64,000 nt of DNA from NCBI RefSeq assembly GCF_010500915.1, contig NZ_JAAAWP010000006.1, positions 214,801 through 278,800 on the forward strand, read 5' to 3'. The position numbers were made by a program, and so were the translations under genes. Below, one piece after another: positions 43,945 to 52,968 of the stretch. How positions within the stretch are numbered: the stretch's first letter is position 1; each line of letters opens with the position of its first letter. This DNA comes from Alteromonas hispanica (GTDB taxonomy: Bacteria; Pseudomonadota; Gammaproteobacteria; Enterobacterales; Alteromonadaceae). The notes beneath the pieces are model-generated. The model was given only the letters and a program-made list of their open reading frames with translations, did not search any database and was not told the origin of the DNA.

Positions 43945-44985
43945 TTGGTTTCATTGAAAAACATTTATACCTTGATCAAACAAATGCCTTTTTTGTTTGC
44001 ATTCGTTGTTGTAATTGCTGCCGGACTCTTGTCTTACGTTCTGGATGCTTGGTTTTTACCCACCCATGGAACCTTGCTTATATTGCAGTTGGCCGTAGTG
44101 GTCACGGCTTTGCCTGGTAATAAAAAAAGCGCCATATTTTCGGGGATCGTGAGCGGAGTTATTTTTAATTATTTTTTTACCACACCGCGTTTTTCACTGC
44201 ACATGTCAAATGTTGATGACATAGTAAATTTATCTATTTTCCTCATTGTTGCCGTGCTTACTGGTATTCTGGCCTCTTCTTATCGAGCACAGCAAGAGGC
44301 TCTTGAACAAGCAGAATTGCGCGCGAGCATTTTAATGTCGGTATCCCATGATTTACGAACACCGCTGGCTACCATTATTGGCTCACTAAGCACAATGCAG
44401 GAATATCAGAATAAATTACCCAAAGAAGAAAAAGATGAGCTGTTAAATGGGGCACTAGATGATAGTCACCGGTTACATCGCTATATCGAAAATTTACTTC
44501 AGGCAACAAAGTTACATCAAGGGATTTCTCTTAATAGCGTTCAACAAGACCTGTTGCCGATTGTAAATAATGTGATAAATAGGTTCGATAAAGCACGCAT
44601 TCGCCTAATTATCCGAAACGCATTACCTAACGTCACGGTGAGTAGCTATTTGTTGGAACAAGCCATTTATAACGTGGTTGATAATGCGTTAAAGTATTCA
44701 CCTAACGATTCGCCCGTTGTCATTATTTGCGAGGCCTCAGATAATGTAATTAATCTCGATATTGTGGATGAGGGACCTGGTATTGCTACTAAGCATTACA
44801 AGAGCGTTTTCGATCTTTTCTTTTCTACCCGCAATGGCGACACGGGCGAAGGTGGCTCTGGAGTTGGGTTAACCGTGACTAAAGGTATTATAGAAGCGCA
44901 TCATGGCACCGTGAGTGTGATGCCGAGTGCCAAAGGGTGTGTTATTCGTATTTCTCTAGACGCCTCGCCAAAATCGGACTTTTAA
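43945..44985 (+). CDS. KdpD-like sensor histidine kinase lacking the N-terminal KdpD/Usp domains
   Basis: 346 residues against about 890 for E. coli KdpD. Only the DUF4118-type membrane part (four helices, about 14-112, including IFNYFFTTPRFSL) and the kinase domain remain: H box LMSVSHDLRTPLATIIGSL (His135), N box, and GSGVGLTVTKGIIEAHHG. The K+ and nucleotide-sensing N-terminal domains of full KdpD are absent. The start is a TTG; a second TTG nine bases later is equally possible. With the following KdpE-like regulator it forms a two-component pair upstream of potassium-transport genes. Confidence 0.82.
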   Translation: MVSLKNIYTLIKQMPFLFAFVVVIAAGLLSYVLDAWFLPTHGTLLILQLAVVVTALPGNKKSAIFSGIVSGVIFNYFFTTPRFSLHMSNVDDIVNLSIFLIVAVLTGILASSYRAQQEALEQAELRASILMSVSHDLRTPLATIIGSLSTMQEYQNKLPKEEKDELLNGALDDSHRLHRYIENLLQATKLHQGISLNSVQQDLLPIVNNVINRFDKARIRLIIRNALPNVTVSSYLLEQAIYNVVDNALKYSPNDSPVVIICEASDNVINLDIVDEGPGIATKHYKSVFDLFFSTRNGDTGEGGSGVGLTVTKGIIEAHHGTVSVMPSAKGCVIRISLDASPKSDF

Positions 44986-45045
44986 CAGCAAACTTAAGAG
45001 TACTTAAATTAGACACGCTTAAACCAGATAAGCTTTTCATCTTCC

Positions 45046-45088
45046 TTTTTACGCCCGTCTTGATAAAAATTTTACGCAAATTTTACGC
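45046..45088. promoter_or_regulatory. Direct repeats TTTTACGC upstream of the KdpE-like gene
   Basis: ATTTTACGC occurs at 45069 and 45080, exactly 11 bp apart, and TTTTTACGC at 45046, 23 bp earlier, about two helical turns. OmpR-family regulators bind direct repeats at 10-11 bp spacing; KdpE sites are T-rich with TTTACAC cores. This is probably the regulator's operator, 210 bp before its own gene. Confidence 0.6.
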
Positions 45089-45254
45089 TACATGCCTTTT
45101 GGGTTTTGCTATCGTCCTTTATCGAAAGGTCTTAGGTAGTAATATCAAGTGGGTTGTATTTCAAAAAAATGCACGATGTGTTTAAAGCCGCTTCTGGCTG
45201 TGCTTTACAACTTTCAAGCGTATTAACACTCTATTCACTACCTTATTTTTTAAT

Positions 45255-45280
45255 AAGTGCATTGTTCGCACTTTTATTTC
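45255..45280 (+). terminator. Leader hairpin before the KdpE-like gene
   Basis: AAGTGC-ATTGTTC-GCACTT forms a 6-bp stem with seven-base loop followed by TTATTT. It lies 20 bp before the start codon of the KdpE-like gene, so it would reduce read-through or act as an attenuator. Weak evidence. Confidence 0.3.
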
Positions 45281-45299
45281 GAGCCTTAATAAAACACCT

Positions 45300-46010
45300 A
45301 TGAAACCACGTATTCTTGTTATCGATGACGAGGCACATATTCAGCGGTTTATGAAAATATCGCTGACTGCCGAAGGGTTCGATTATTTATCTGCACACAC
45401 TGCCGTGGATGGGCTCGACTGTATTCGCAATAAGCACCCTGCACTGATTATCTTAGATCTGGGACTGCCGGATAAAGACGGCGGCTGGTTACTTTCACAA
45501 CTTAGAAGCTGGAGCAAAACACCGGTACTTGTGCTCACAGCACGAGACGAAGAGGATGAAAAAGTGCGATTACTTACCGCAGGAGCGAATGATTATTTAA
45601 GTAAACCCTTTGGTATAAGAGAGTTGATAGCTCGCGTAAGAGTGCTATTGCGCGATGTAGGCGAGTCGGTATCGCGCCCGTCTAGGCTGGAGTGTGGCGA
45701 CATTTCACTCGATACCACCACCCGTGAAGTTATGCGATGTGGGCGTATTGTTTCCCTAACCAAAAAAGAATTCACATTACTCAACTATCTCATGGGTAGC
45801 GCCAATTGTTTAATTAAGCACGAACAGTTACTTCATCATATTTGGGGTGAGTACCATACAGAAGATACCCACTACCTACGCATACTTATCAGCCAACTCA
45901 GAAAAAAGCTGGAAGACGATGTCAACACCCCTAAGTACATTATTACTGAACCTGGTATTGGCTATCGATTTGTTTGTTCGCCTGAGCATAAACAAAACAC
46001 AGAGCAGTAA
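45300..46010 (+). CDS. KdpE-like OmpR-family response regulator
   Basis: 236 residues: receiver domain (VIDDEAHIQRFM, Asp52-type LILDLGLPDKDG, YLSKPF) and a winged-helix OmpR domain (LTKKEFTLLNYLM, EDTHYLRILISQLRKKLE, EPGIGYRF). Closest by eye to KdpE. It follows the short KdpD-like kinase after 314 bp and lies seven bases before the TrkH gene, so it probably controls the potassium genes that follow. Confidence 0.88.
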   Translation: MKPRILVIDDEAHIQRFMKISLTAEGFDYLSAHTAVDGLDCIRNKHPALIILDLGLPDKDGGWLLSQLRSWSKTPVLVLTARDEEDEKVRLLTAGANDYLSKPFGIRELIARVRVLLRDVGESVSRPSRLECGDISLDTTTREVMRCGRIVSLTKKEFTLLNYLMGSANCLIKHEQLLHHIWGEYHTEDTHYLRILISQLRKKLEDDVNTPKYIITEPGIGYRFVCSPEHKQNTEQ

Positions 46011-46016
46011 TTATTC

Positions 46017-47468
46017 ATGGTAAGTCCCCGCAACATCGTAAGATTATTGTCGCTACCTGTGCTGTGGATGGGAGTGGTGCAAGCGAGTTTCGGCATACTT
46101 TCATTTGCAAAGTTCCAAGATAACGTTGGGAAAGCGTTTATGCAGCCAGCGCTTGTCATGATTACATTTTCCCTTCTACTTATTTATCGGCTAAAAAAGT
46201 ATCGTGTTGACGAGGTTAGCTACCGCGATGCGTTGATGTTTGCAGCACTAACTTGGGTTGTTACGAGCATTCTCGGAGGTGTTCCCATTATGCTAGTCAC
46301 TCATGTCAGCTTTACTGATGGGGTGTTTGAGTCGTTGAGTGCGTTAACCACTACGGGGGCCACCATTCTCACCGGTCTTGATGATATGCCCAAATCATTT
46401 TTAATGTATAGGCAATTTTTGCAGTGGATGGGAGGACTAGGGGTTGTCATTTTCGTTGTGGCTGTTCTGCCAATGTTAAATGTTGGGGGAATGCGATTAC
46501 TTAAGGCAGAGACACCAGGGCCCGTTAAGGACGACAAGCTTTCTCCACGCATCGCCAATACTGCACATTATCTTTGGTTTATTTATATCCTGCTAACCAT
46601 ATTGTGTGCTTGCGCCTATTATGTGGGCGGAATGACACTGTACGACGCCATTGCGCATAGCTTCACCACAATATCGACCGGAGGATTTTCTACTCACGAT
46701 GCAAGCATGTGGTTTTATGAAAGCCATGCCTTACTATCAATTTCTAACGTTTTCATGCTGCTAGGCGCCATTAGTTTTGGATTGCATTTTCGTGTTTTAC
46801 ATACGGCATCACCGTTTTTATATTGGCGAGATGAGGAAGCCCGTGTTTTTCTATGCCTTGTCGCAGCGCTGTCATTATTACTTACTCTGTTACTAGTAAG
46901 TGGCAGTGCCTACGACTTTGTCTCTGCGTTAAGCTTTGCAGCCTTCCATGTTGTCTCCTTTATTACGAGCACGGGATATGGCGCCGCAGATTTAGGGGCA
47001 TGGCCAGCAGCAACGGGCTTTTTCCTTGTTTTTTGTGCATATTTAGGCGGCTGCGCGGGCTCTACGGCTGGCGGAAACAAAATTATACGCGATATAATTA
47101 CATTTAAAGTCATTAGAAAGGAAATTTTGCAGTTGATACATCCCCGCGCTGTTATTCCCCTGCGTTTTCAGGGCAGTGCGGTTGATGATCGAGTGCGCCA
47201 AGCGGTAATGGCATTTATGTCTGTCGCCGCAGGTTCATCCCTTTTCTTTACCCTTCTGTTAATGATGACAGGACTAGACTTTTGGTCTGCATTTACTGCG
47301 GTGGCAGCCTGTATCAATGTATTAGGGCCTGGCTTTGGCGAAGTTGGGAGTAATTTTATACCCGTTTCTGATACGGGTATTTGGCTATTAAACATTACAA
47401 TGATATTAGGAAGGTTAGAATACTTTACCGTGCTGGCCATGCTAACACCGGGATTTTGGCGTTATTAA
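46017..47468 (+). CDS. trkH: TrkH-family potassium transporter
   Basis: 483 residues, the usual TrkH length, with multiple membrane helices and the four selectivity-loop repeats visible as ALTTTGATIL, TTISTGGFSTHD, ITSTGYGAADL and NVLGPGFGEVG, each with the expected Gly-containing filter. It forms the K+-conducting pore. Only six bases separate it from the regulator gene. It is a Trk-type subunit, whereas the later gene is Ktr-type. Confidence 0.92.
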   Translation: MVSPRNIVRLLSLPVLWMGVVQASFGILSFAKFQDNVGKAFMQPALVMITFSLLLIYRLKKYRVDEVSYRDALMFAALTWVVTSILGGVPIMLVTHVSFTDGVFESLSALTTTGATILTGLDDMPKSFLMYRQFLQWMGGLGVVIFVVAVLPMLNVGGMRLLKAETPGPVKDDKLSPRIANTAHYLWFIYILLTILCACAYYVGGMTLYDAIAHSFTTISTGGFSTHDASMWFYESHALLSISNVFMLLGAISFGLHFRVLHTASPFLYWRDEEARVFLCLVAALSLLLTLLLVSGSAYDFVSALSFAAFHVVSFITSTGYGAADLGAWPAATGFFLVFCAYLGGCAGSTAGGNKIIRDIITFKVIRKEILQLIHPRAVIPLRFQGSAVDDRVRQAVMAFMSVAAGSSLFFTLLLMMTGLDFWSAFTAVAACINVLGPGFGEVGSNFIPVSDTGIWLLNITMILGRLEYFTVLAMLTPGFWRY

Positions 47469-47486
47469 TTTAAGAGAAAGTAGAGT

Positions 47487-48140
47487 ATGGCTCATTTTAC
47501 AGTTATAGGACTTGGAAGGTTTGGTATTACAGCAAGCCTAGAACTTATTCACCTTGGACATACCGTCACCGGTATCGATAGTTCTGAGAAACTGGCAGAA
47601 CACTATGCCGATGAACTTACCCATACGGTAATCTGTGATGCCACAGACGAACGGGCGCTTAAAGAGTTAAACTTAACGCAAAGCGATGGAGTGCTAGTGG
47701 CCATTGGTGAGGACATGCAGGCTAGCCTACTAACCACGTTACACCTTAAAAATATAGGCGTTAAACAACTTTGGGTGAAAGCCAATAATAAGGCCCACCA
47801 TTCAATTCTTGCAAAATTAGGGGTATCGAGAATAGTGCACCCTGAGGAAGAAATGGGGGTAAGAGTAGCGCAGGCACTTAACTACCCTATGGTTAACGAT
47901 TACATCTCGATTGGCCATGGCTATTATGTTGTAGAAATTAAATTAATTGATGATTTAGACAATATTACACTGCGTAAGTTACTCGGCGATAAAATTCATG
48001 CTGTCGAAACCTTGCTGGTAAAACGCGCTCACGAACTCTATTCTAAACCTCATGAAGCGTTTAAGGTACGGGCTGGTGATAGCCTACTTTTATGTGGTAC
48101 ACGTGCCGTATTAAAAAGCCTCGCGCCACGGTTGGTGTAG
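47487..48140 (+). CDS. ktrA: KtrA/TrkA RCK-domain regulatory subunit
   Basis: 217 residues: an N-terminal RCK Rossmann fold (FTVIGLGRFGITASLELIHLGHTVTGIDSSEK) and a C-terminal TrkA_C-like domain. This single-RCK length matches KtrA rather than the double-length TrkA. KtrA binds ATP/ADP and NAD and gates the pore. Its stop is three bases before the KtrB gene. Confidence 0.92.
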   Translation: MAHFTVIGLGRFGITASLELIHLGHTVTGIDSSEKLAEHYADELTHTVICDATDERALKELNLTQSDGVLVAIGEDMQASLLTTLHLKNIGVKQLWVKANNKAHHSILAKLGVSRIVHPEEEMGVRVAQALNYPMVNDYISIGHGYYVVEIKLIDDLDNITLRKLLGDKIHAVETLLVKRAHELYSKPHEAFKVRAGDSLLLCGTRAVLKSLAPRLV

Positions 48141-48143
48141 CTT

Positions 48144-49508
48144 ATGGTTCAATGGCACCCATCGGTCCGTCGCATAGAGCGTAGCCCAAAAGCAGCAAAA
48201 AAAATTCAAGCAGCACCACCGTTAGTTTTGTCCATGGGTTTCTTACTACTTATTGTAGTGGGTATGCTGTTACTTAAGCTGCCCATTTCGACTCACATGC
48301 CACTGAGCTGGCTTGATAGTTTTTTTACTGCGACCTCGGCGGTAACGGTGACCGGTTTAGTCGTAGCAGACACAGGCACAGAATTTACCTTTTTTGGCCA
48401 ATTCGTCATTATGTTGTTAATCCAATTTGGCGGCCTTGGGCTAATGACCTTTGCAGTTGTTACGCTTATGGCCCTAGGGGGTAAAATTGGTTTCTTCCAA
48501 CAAACCGTTGCTAAAGAAGCGTTTAATCAAACCGACACCTCTACCCTGGTTAGCACGGCGAAATCCGTTATTCTTTTTGCGCTAATGGTGGAATCGATTG
48601 GCGTTCTTATTTTAACGCTTCGCTGGGCTAGTGAGTTAGGTTGGGCAACGAGCTTGTGGCATGCAGTATTTTATACCGTTTCGGCATTTAATAATGCAGG
48701 CTTTGCGCTAAGTTCAGATAGTTTGGTGCCTTACGTTTCAGATCCCACAGTAAATATAGCCATCACAGCGTTGTTTATTACCGGTGGGCTCGGATTTTCT
48801 GTATGGCTTGAAATGTGGCAAAAAAGGCAATGGAAAACTTTAAGTCCGTATAGCCGCTTAATGCTTACCGGCACAGTTATTATCAACGTTGTTGCACTGT
48901 TGCTGGTTTATCTTATTGAGTTTGATAATCCTAACACGCTGGCTCCGCTTTCCACGGCAGATAAATGGCTTGCGGCTTGGTTTCAAGCGGTTACCCCAAG
49001 GACAGCCGGCTTTAATACGTTAGACATTGCCTCATTAGAAGAAGGAACTACCGCAGTCATGTTGCTGTTAATGTTTATTGGCGGTGGCTCGTTAAGTACT
49101 GCAAGTGGTGTGAAAGTGGTGACCTTTTTTGTATTATTATTTGCGACATACAGCTTCTTGCGGCGAGATAGCAACGTTGAAACGTTCGGCAGAACCATTC
49201 CAACAGAAACAGTGAGAAAAGCTCTTGCGCTTACCATTATCTATATTGGCGTTACGTGGATAGGGATTTTTCTGCTGTTATTGTCAGAGGACAGCGCGTT
49301 TATCGACGTAGTTTTTGAGACGGTGTCAGCATTAGGCACAGTAGGGCTATCAAGAGGCTTGACCGGTGAACTCTCGGGTATAGGAAAAGGCATTATTATT
49401 GTGTTGATGTTTATTGGTCGCCTTGGCCCATTAACCTTAGCGTATTTCCTTGCCAGCCCTCGGGTAAAGGTAACACGCTATCCTTCATCTCGTTTTGCAA
49501 TTGGGTGA
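48144..49508 (+). CDS. ktrB: KtrB-family potassium transporter
   Basis: 454 residues, the KtrB type. Filter repeats include TSAVTVTGLVVADTG, VSAFNNAGFALSSD, TPRTAGFNTLD and ETVSALGTVGLSRG, and the gate region GGGSLSTASGVKVVT is present. KtrB transports K+, usually with Na+ dependence, and needs KtrA. The C-terminus overlaps the convergent TauE gene by 31 bp. Confidence 0.92.
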   Translation: MVQWHPSVRRIERSPKAAKKIQAAPPLVLSMGFLLLIVVGMLLLKLPISTHMPLSWLDSFFTATSAVTVTGLVVADTGTEFTFFGQFVIMLLIQFGGLGLMTFAVVTLMALGGKIGFFQQTVAKEAFNQTDTSTLVSTAKSVILFALMVESIGVLILTLRWASELGWATSLWHAVFYTVSAFNNAGFALSSDSLVPYVSDPTVNIAITALFITGGLGFSVWLEMWQKRQWKTLSPYSRLMLTGTVIINVVALLLVYLIEFDNPNTLAPLSTADKWLAAWFQAVTPRTAGFNTLDIASLEEGTTAVMLLLMFIGGGSLSTASGVKVVTFFVLLFATYSFLRRDSNVETFGRTIPTETVRKALALTIIYIGVTWIGIFLLLLSEDSAFIDVVFETVSALGTVGLSRGLTGELSGIGKGIIIVLMFIGRLGPLTLAYFLASPRVKVTRYPSSRFAIG

Positions 49509-50515
49509 TGTACATCAGTGTCACCAACAAGCGTCGCGCCCCAGCGGCGCAATATTTCGAAACCACCCAGACAAACAGCGACGGCAAAGGTGGAAATAAG
49601 GATCCCTACAAGTCCCAGCCGCTGATGCTCTGAAAACAAGGTCCAAACAAATTGACCGACGCAAAGCATCGCCACCACCAACAACGTAGGTTTGCGCCCT
49701 ATTTTGGCAACAATAAATACTCCTAGGGGCGCGCCAAGAGCCACTACCGGCGCAGCGGCCAACCAGTTTTCGTATACACCGGCCTGTAAGCCTTGCCCAG
49801 ATAGCATTTTAGTGGCTACGCCTAGCACTGAGTTAAATGCCATAATGACCACTGAGGTAGGTATGGCGATTTTTAAATCTGCTCTACACACCAACACTAA
49901 TGCAGTATACAGCACCATATCAATGCCAACACCGGTAGAGGAAGTAATGGTGGCACCCGCAACCAAGCCAAGCCAAAGACCAAATTTGAAATCCCACCTT
50001 TCATCAAATTCTGTCATACCTGTATGACCAGCAATCTCATTAATTCTTACTAAATGTAATAACCCGAAACTGGCCCAAACTACGGCGAAAATAAGTTTTA
50101 TCCACAATTCAGGTATGTAGGGAGCAATAAAAAAAATCCCCAGTGGCGTGCCCACAAGCGATCCCATCATAGCGCCGTTTAAAATTGACGTAGCGAGGGG
50201 CTGTCGACGAACTAGAATGAAAATGCTAGCGCTGGTCATGCCAATAGCTTGTATCGCAAAGCTGAAGTCTCGTCCAAGGCTAGCCGGTAACTCAAACAAT
50301 AAAACCAGCACTGGAAAACCCACTGTGCCTCCGCCCATTGGGGTAGAGCCTGCAGCATAACTGCCTATTGCCATGGCTAATGCCATAGGCCAATGCTCTA
50401 TAGCGATGGCCCACTGGGCTTTACTTACTATCAGCCATAGCCAAACACAGTAAAAACCGCCTAGCCAAAAAAACCAAACCCACATGTAACTACTTTTTGA
50501 ACGAGATAAACGCAT
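49478..50515 (-). CDS. TauE/SafE-family sulfite/sulfonate exporter
   Basis: 345 residues with about eight to nine membrane helices. TauE-like segments: SYAAGSTPMGGGTVGFPVLVLLFELPASLGRDFSF, then a second half repeat AGATITSSTGVGIDMVLYTALVL. TauE/SafE proteins move sulfite or organosulfonates across the inner membrane; the substrate here is inferred. It overlaps the KtrB gene tail to tail. Its start lies next to the small gene at 50524. Confidence 0.85.
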   Translation of the reverse strand: MRLSRSKSSYMWVWFFWLGGFYCVWLWLIVSKAQWAIAIEHWPMALAMAIGSYAAGSTPMGGGTVGFPVLVLLFELPASLGRDFSFAIQAIGMTSASIFILVRRQPLATSILNGAMMGSLVGTPLGIFFIAPYIPELWIKLIFAVVWASFGLLHLVRINEIAGHTGMTEFDERWDFKFGLWLGLVAGATITSSTGVGIDMVLYTALVLVCRADLKIAIPTSVVIMAFNSVLGVATKMLSGQGLQAGVYENWLAAAPVVALGAPLGVFIVAKIGRKPTLLVVAMLCVGQFVWTLFSEHQRLGLVGILISTFAVAVCLGGFEILRRWGATLVGDTDVHHPIAKRDEG

Positions 50516-50523
50516 TAAGACTT

Positions 50524-50790
50524 ATGACAACAAGTAATTTTGGACGAAGAATAACACAACTCACTCAAATTAAGCTGTGTTCTCAAACGCGTTGGCAGAC
50601 TGTTATTGACAACACCATTATTGACATTAAAACAGAAGCGACTGTCTGGCATGACAGACTTGAGCACAAAAATATGCCACACCACCGCTTCATACTGGCT
50701 GCCACATGTGCGGCGCTACATCGACTAGGTATCACGCTTACCTCGCCGTCGCTTTTACCCAACTCGGTTAAAAATTGCGCAACCGCTTAA
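50524..50790 (+). CDS. Small hypothetical protein
   Basis: 88 residues, no family recognised. An ATG 27 bp earlier is in frame. Support for coding: a related degenerate segment near 29.3 kb keeps the same reading frame (LHGLGIKLTSPSLSP). It ends 59 bp before the hybrid kinase gene on the same strand and may be co-transcribed with it. Confidence 0.4.
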   Translation: MTTSNFGRRITQLTQIKLCSQTRWQTVIDNTIIDIKTEATVWHDRLEHKNMPHHRFILAATCAALHRLGITLTSPSLLPNSVKNCATA

Positions 50791-50849
50791 TTCGTGCATT
50801 CATTAGTTGTGCAAATAACCTTTTGTTGACCTACCATTAAATAAACGAA

Positions 50850-52736
50850 ATGAAGTGGGAAGCTCCGTTGGGCAAATTCGATATTTTTGAAAATTCGGGT
50901 AGTGTTTTTGCTGTAGAATGGTCGGATGAAAAATGCCTCATCATGCAAAGCTTTTCTAGTAACATCCGCCTTTGGTTGTCCCAAGATACCCTTACGCGAA
51001 ATAAGTTTCCTACTGTATTTGTTTATCCTCAAGATGCCGTGTCGAGAGCGACTCTTATTCAAAATATTAAACAAAATAGCCAGTCATCCATTAAATATGG
51101 TTTCCGCAACCTCAATGGCGGGATTACCTATGTTTGTGAAGAACTACTTTCAGACACTAATGGAATAGTAACCTCAATATTCACCGACATTACGGAAACT
51201 TATCAACATAACCTTGAAGTTTCTGAAGTAAGCGAGCGCCTAGAGCTTGTCCTTGAAGGGACCCGGCTGGGTATGTGGGACTGGAACCCACAAACTAACG
51301 ACGTGGTTTTCGATGAGCGTTGGGCAAACATGCTAGGGCTGCGACACTGCGACCTAACACAAACACTGTCAGATTGGGAAAATAGAGTACATCCGGATGA
51401 TATAGAAGGCTGTTTCACCGACATAATGGCGCATGTTAATGGTGAAGTGGGGTTTTATGAAAACACACATCGAGTAATGCACGCTGATGGTAACTGGCGT
51501 TACATTCTAGATAGAGGAAGAGTAGTTAAAAGAGACGCTAGCGGCAACCCTATTCGCTTTACCGGTACGCACACAGATGTAACAGAACTGAAAAAAGCCG
51601 AACTACGGGCCCAAGAGTCGCTATCGGCCAAAAATAAATTCTTTGCTCGCATGTCACATGAAATACGCACACCACTTCACGGTATTCTTGGCACCGCGGA
51701 TATCCTTACAAAGAAAAACTTGCCCAGCGACGCGGAGCACTTAGTGCAAATAATTAACGACAGTGGAGAGCAGCTACAAATTTTGTTAAACGACCTTTTG
51801 GATGTAGCAAAAATAGAAGAAGACACATTAGAAATTTCGATAAAACGTTGTGATATCGTCAAGTCGCTGAAAACAGTGTTCAATTTGTTTAAGCAGAAGG
51901 CGGAGAGTAAAGGGCTAGAATACACATTTGTAAACAACACCCCTACGGCCTCGATTTTCATCCACACCGATCCATCACGTATTAATCAGATCATCTCCAA
52001 TGTTATTTCTAACTCAATAAAGTTCACTAATAACGGCTTCGTAAAATTAACGATAGATGTGGTAGGCGGTGAGTTTTTCGTACATGTTGAAGATTCGGGC
52101 ATAGGAATTAAAGATACATCTTTGATATTTAATCCATACACGCAAGAAGGAACAGTTGCCTCTAAAAGTATGGGCACTGGATTGGGGCTTTCTATTGTAA
52201 AATCATTGTGTGAAAAACTAACGATTCAACTGCACATAGACTCAGTACCTAAACGTGGTACTTGTTTTCGCTTTAATCTGGGGCGTGTAATTAAAACAGC
52301 TACAACAGCAAAAAAAATGAATAAAGCTGAAAGCCAAGAAAAAACGGGGGTGTCAAATAAGAAGGTACTGGTTGTTGATGACAACGACATTAATTTATTA
52401 ATTGCAAAAACAATGTTAGGCGAGTGCTTTGAAATAGTTGAGATTGCCCAAAGTGGGAAAACAGCCATCGATTTAGTTAGCAAGCATCGAAATTATGATT
52501 TGATTTTTATGGATTTGAATATGCCAGAGATGGATGGGATAGAAACGTCAGAGAAAATTAATCAACTGAATTTAGCGAACCCTCCAATAATTGTGGCACA
52601 AACGGCAGATGCGACGGAGGAAGCAAAGGCACTATTAAAAACTGCCAGTATCGATAACATCATCACTAAGCCTTTCACCAAAGAAAAGCTAACCGCACTT
52701 ATCCATTCGCTCAATATTAGGGCACGCCCGAGTTAG
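50850..52736 (+). CDS. Hybrid sensor histidine kinase (PAS-HisKA-HATPase-REC)
   Basis: 628 residues. N-terminal PAS-like region (1-120), a clear PAS/PAC (about 130-250: LGMWDWNPQTNDVVFDERWANMLG, FTGTHTDVTELKK), H box FFARMSHEIRTPLHGILG (His270), N box and GTGLGLSIVK, then a receiver domain (VLVVDDNDINLLIAK, FMDLNMPEMDG, ITKPFTKEKL). No membrane helix is visible, so it is cytoplasmic. It may feed a downstream phosphorelay. The output partner is unknown. The 3' end has a degenerate copy at 30.0 kb. Confidence 0.92.
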   Translation: MKWEAPLGKFDIFENSGSVFAVEWSDEKCLIMQSFSSNIRLWLSQDTLTRNKFPTVFVYPQDAVSRATLIQNIKQNSQSSIKYGFRNLNGGITYVCEELLSDTNGIVTSIFTDITETYQHNLEVSEVSERLELVLEGTRLGMWDWNPQTNDVVFDERWANMLGLRHCDLTQTLSDWENRVHPDDIEGCFTDIMAHVNGEVGFYENTHRVMHADGNWRYILDRGRVVKRDASGNPIRFTGTHTDVTELKKAELRAQESLSAKNKFFARMSHEIRTPLHGILGTADILTKKNLPSDAEHLVQIINDSGEQLQILLNDLLDVAKIEEDTLEISIKRCDIVKSLKTVFNLFKQKAESKGLEYTFVNNTPTASIFIHTDPSRINQIISNVISNSIKFTNNGFVKLTIDVVGGEFFVHVEDSGIGIKDTSLIFNPYTQEGTVASKSMGTGLGLSIVKSLCEKLTIQLHIDSVPKRGTCFRFNLGRVIKTATTAKKMNKAESQEKTGVSNKKVLVVDDNDINLLIAKTMLGECFEIVEIAQSGKTAIDLVSKHRNYDLIFMDLNMPEMDGIETSEKINQLNLANPPIIVAQTADATEEAKALLKTASIDNIITKPFTKEKLTALIHSLNIRARPS

Positions 52737-52968
52737 GCAAATCTGAAAGCCTAGATGAACACGATTACCTAGAACTCATAACTTAGCTGATGTATTATCG
52801 CTTTTGTATTTATTTTAGTCGGAGCGTATTTTGACATCCACGCCGCCCTAGCCCATCATTTTTCATCCTCCGCTCAACGTAATGGGCCATTTGTCGCATC
52901 CCTTGCGAGGCACATTAGTACGTAATCTTAAATCCTCTATGAGAGGAAAACAATTTAGGTAACTTTGC

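Noticed and set aside
43945..44985. Full-length KdpD
   Set aside because: The KdpD and Usp domains are not present upstream in any frame, so it is a short KdpD-like kinase.
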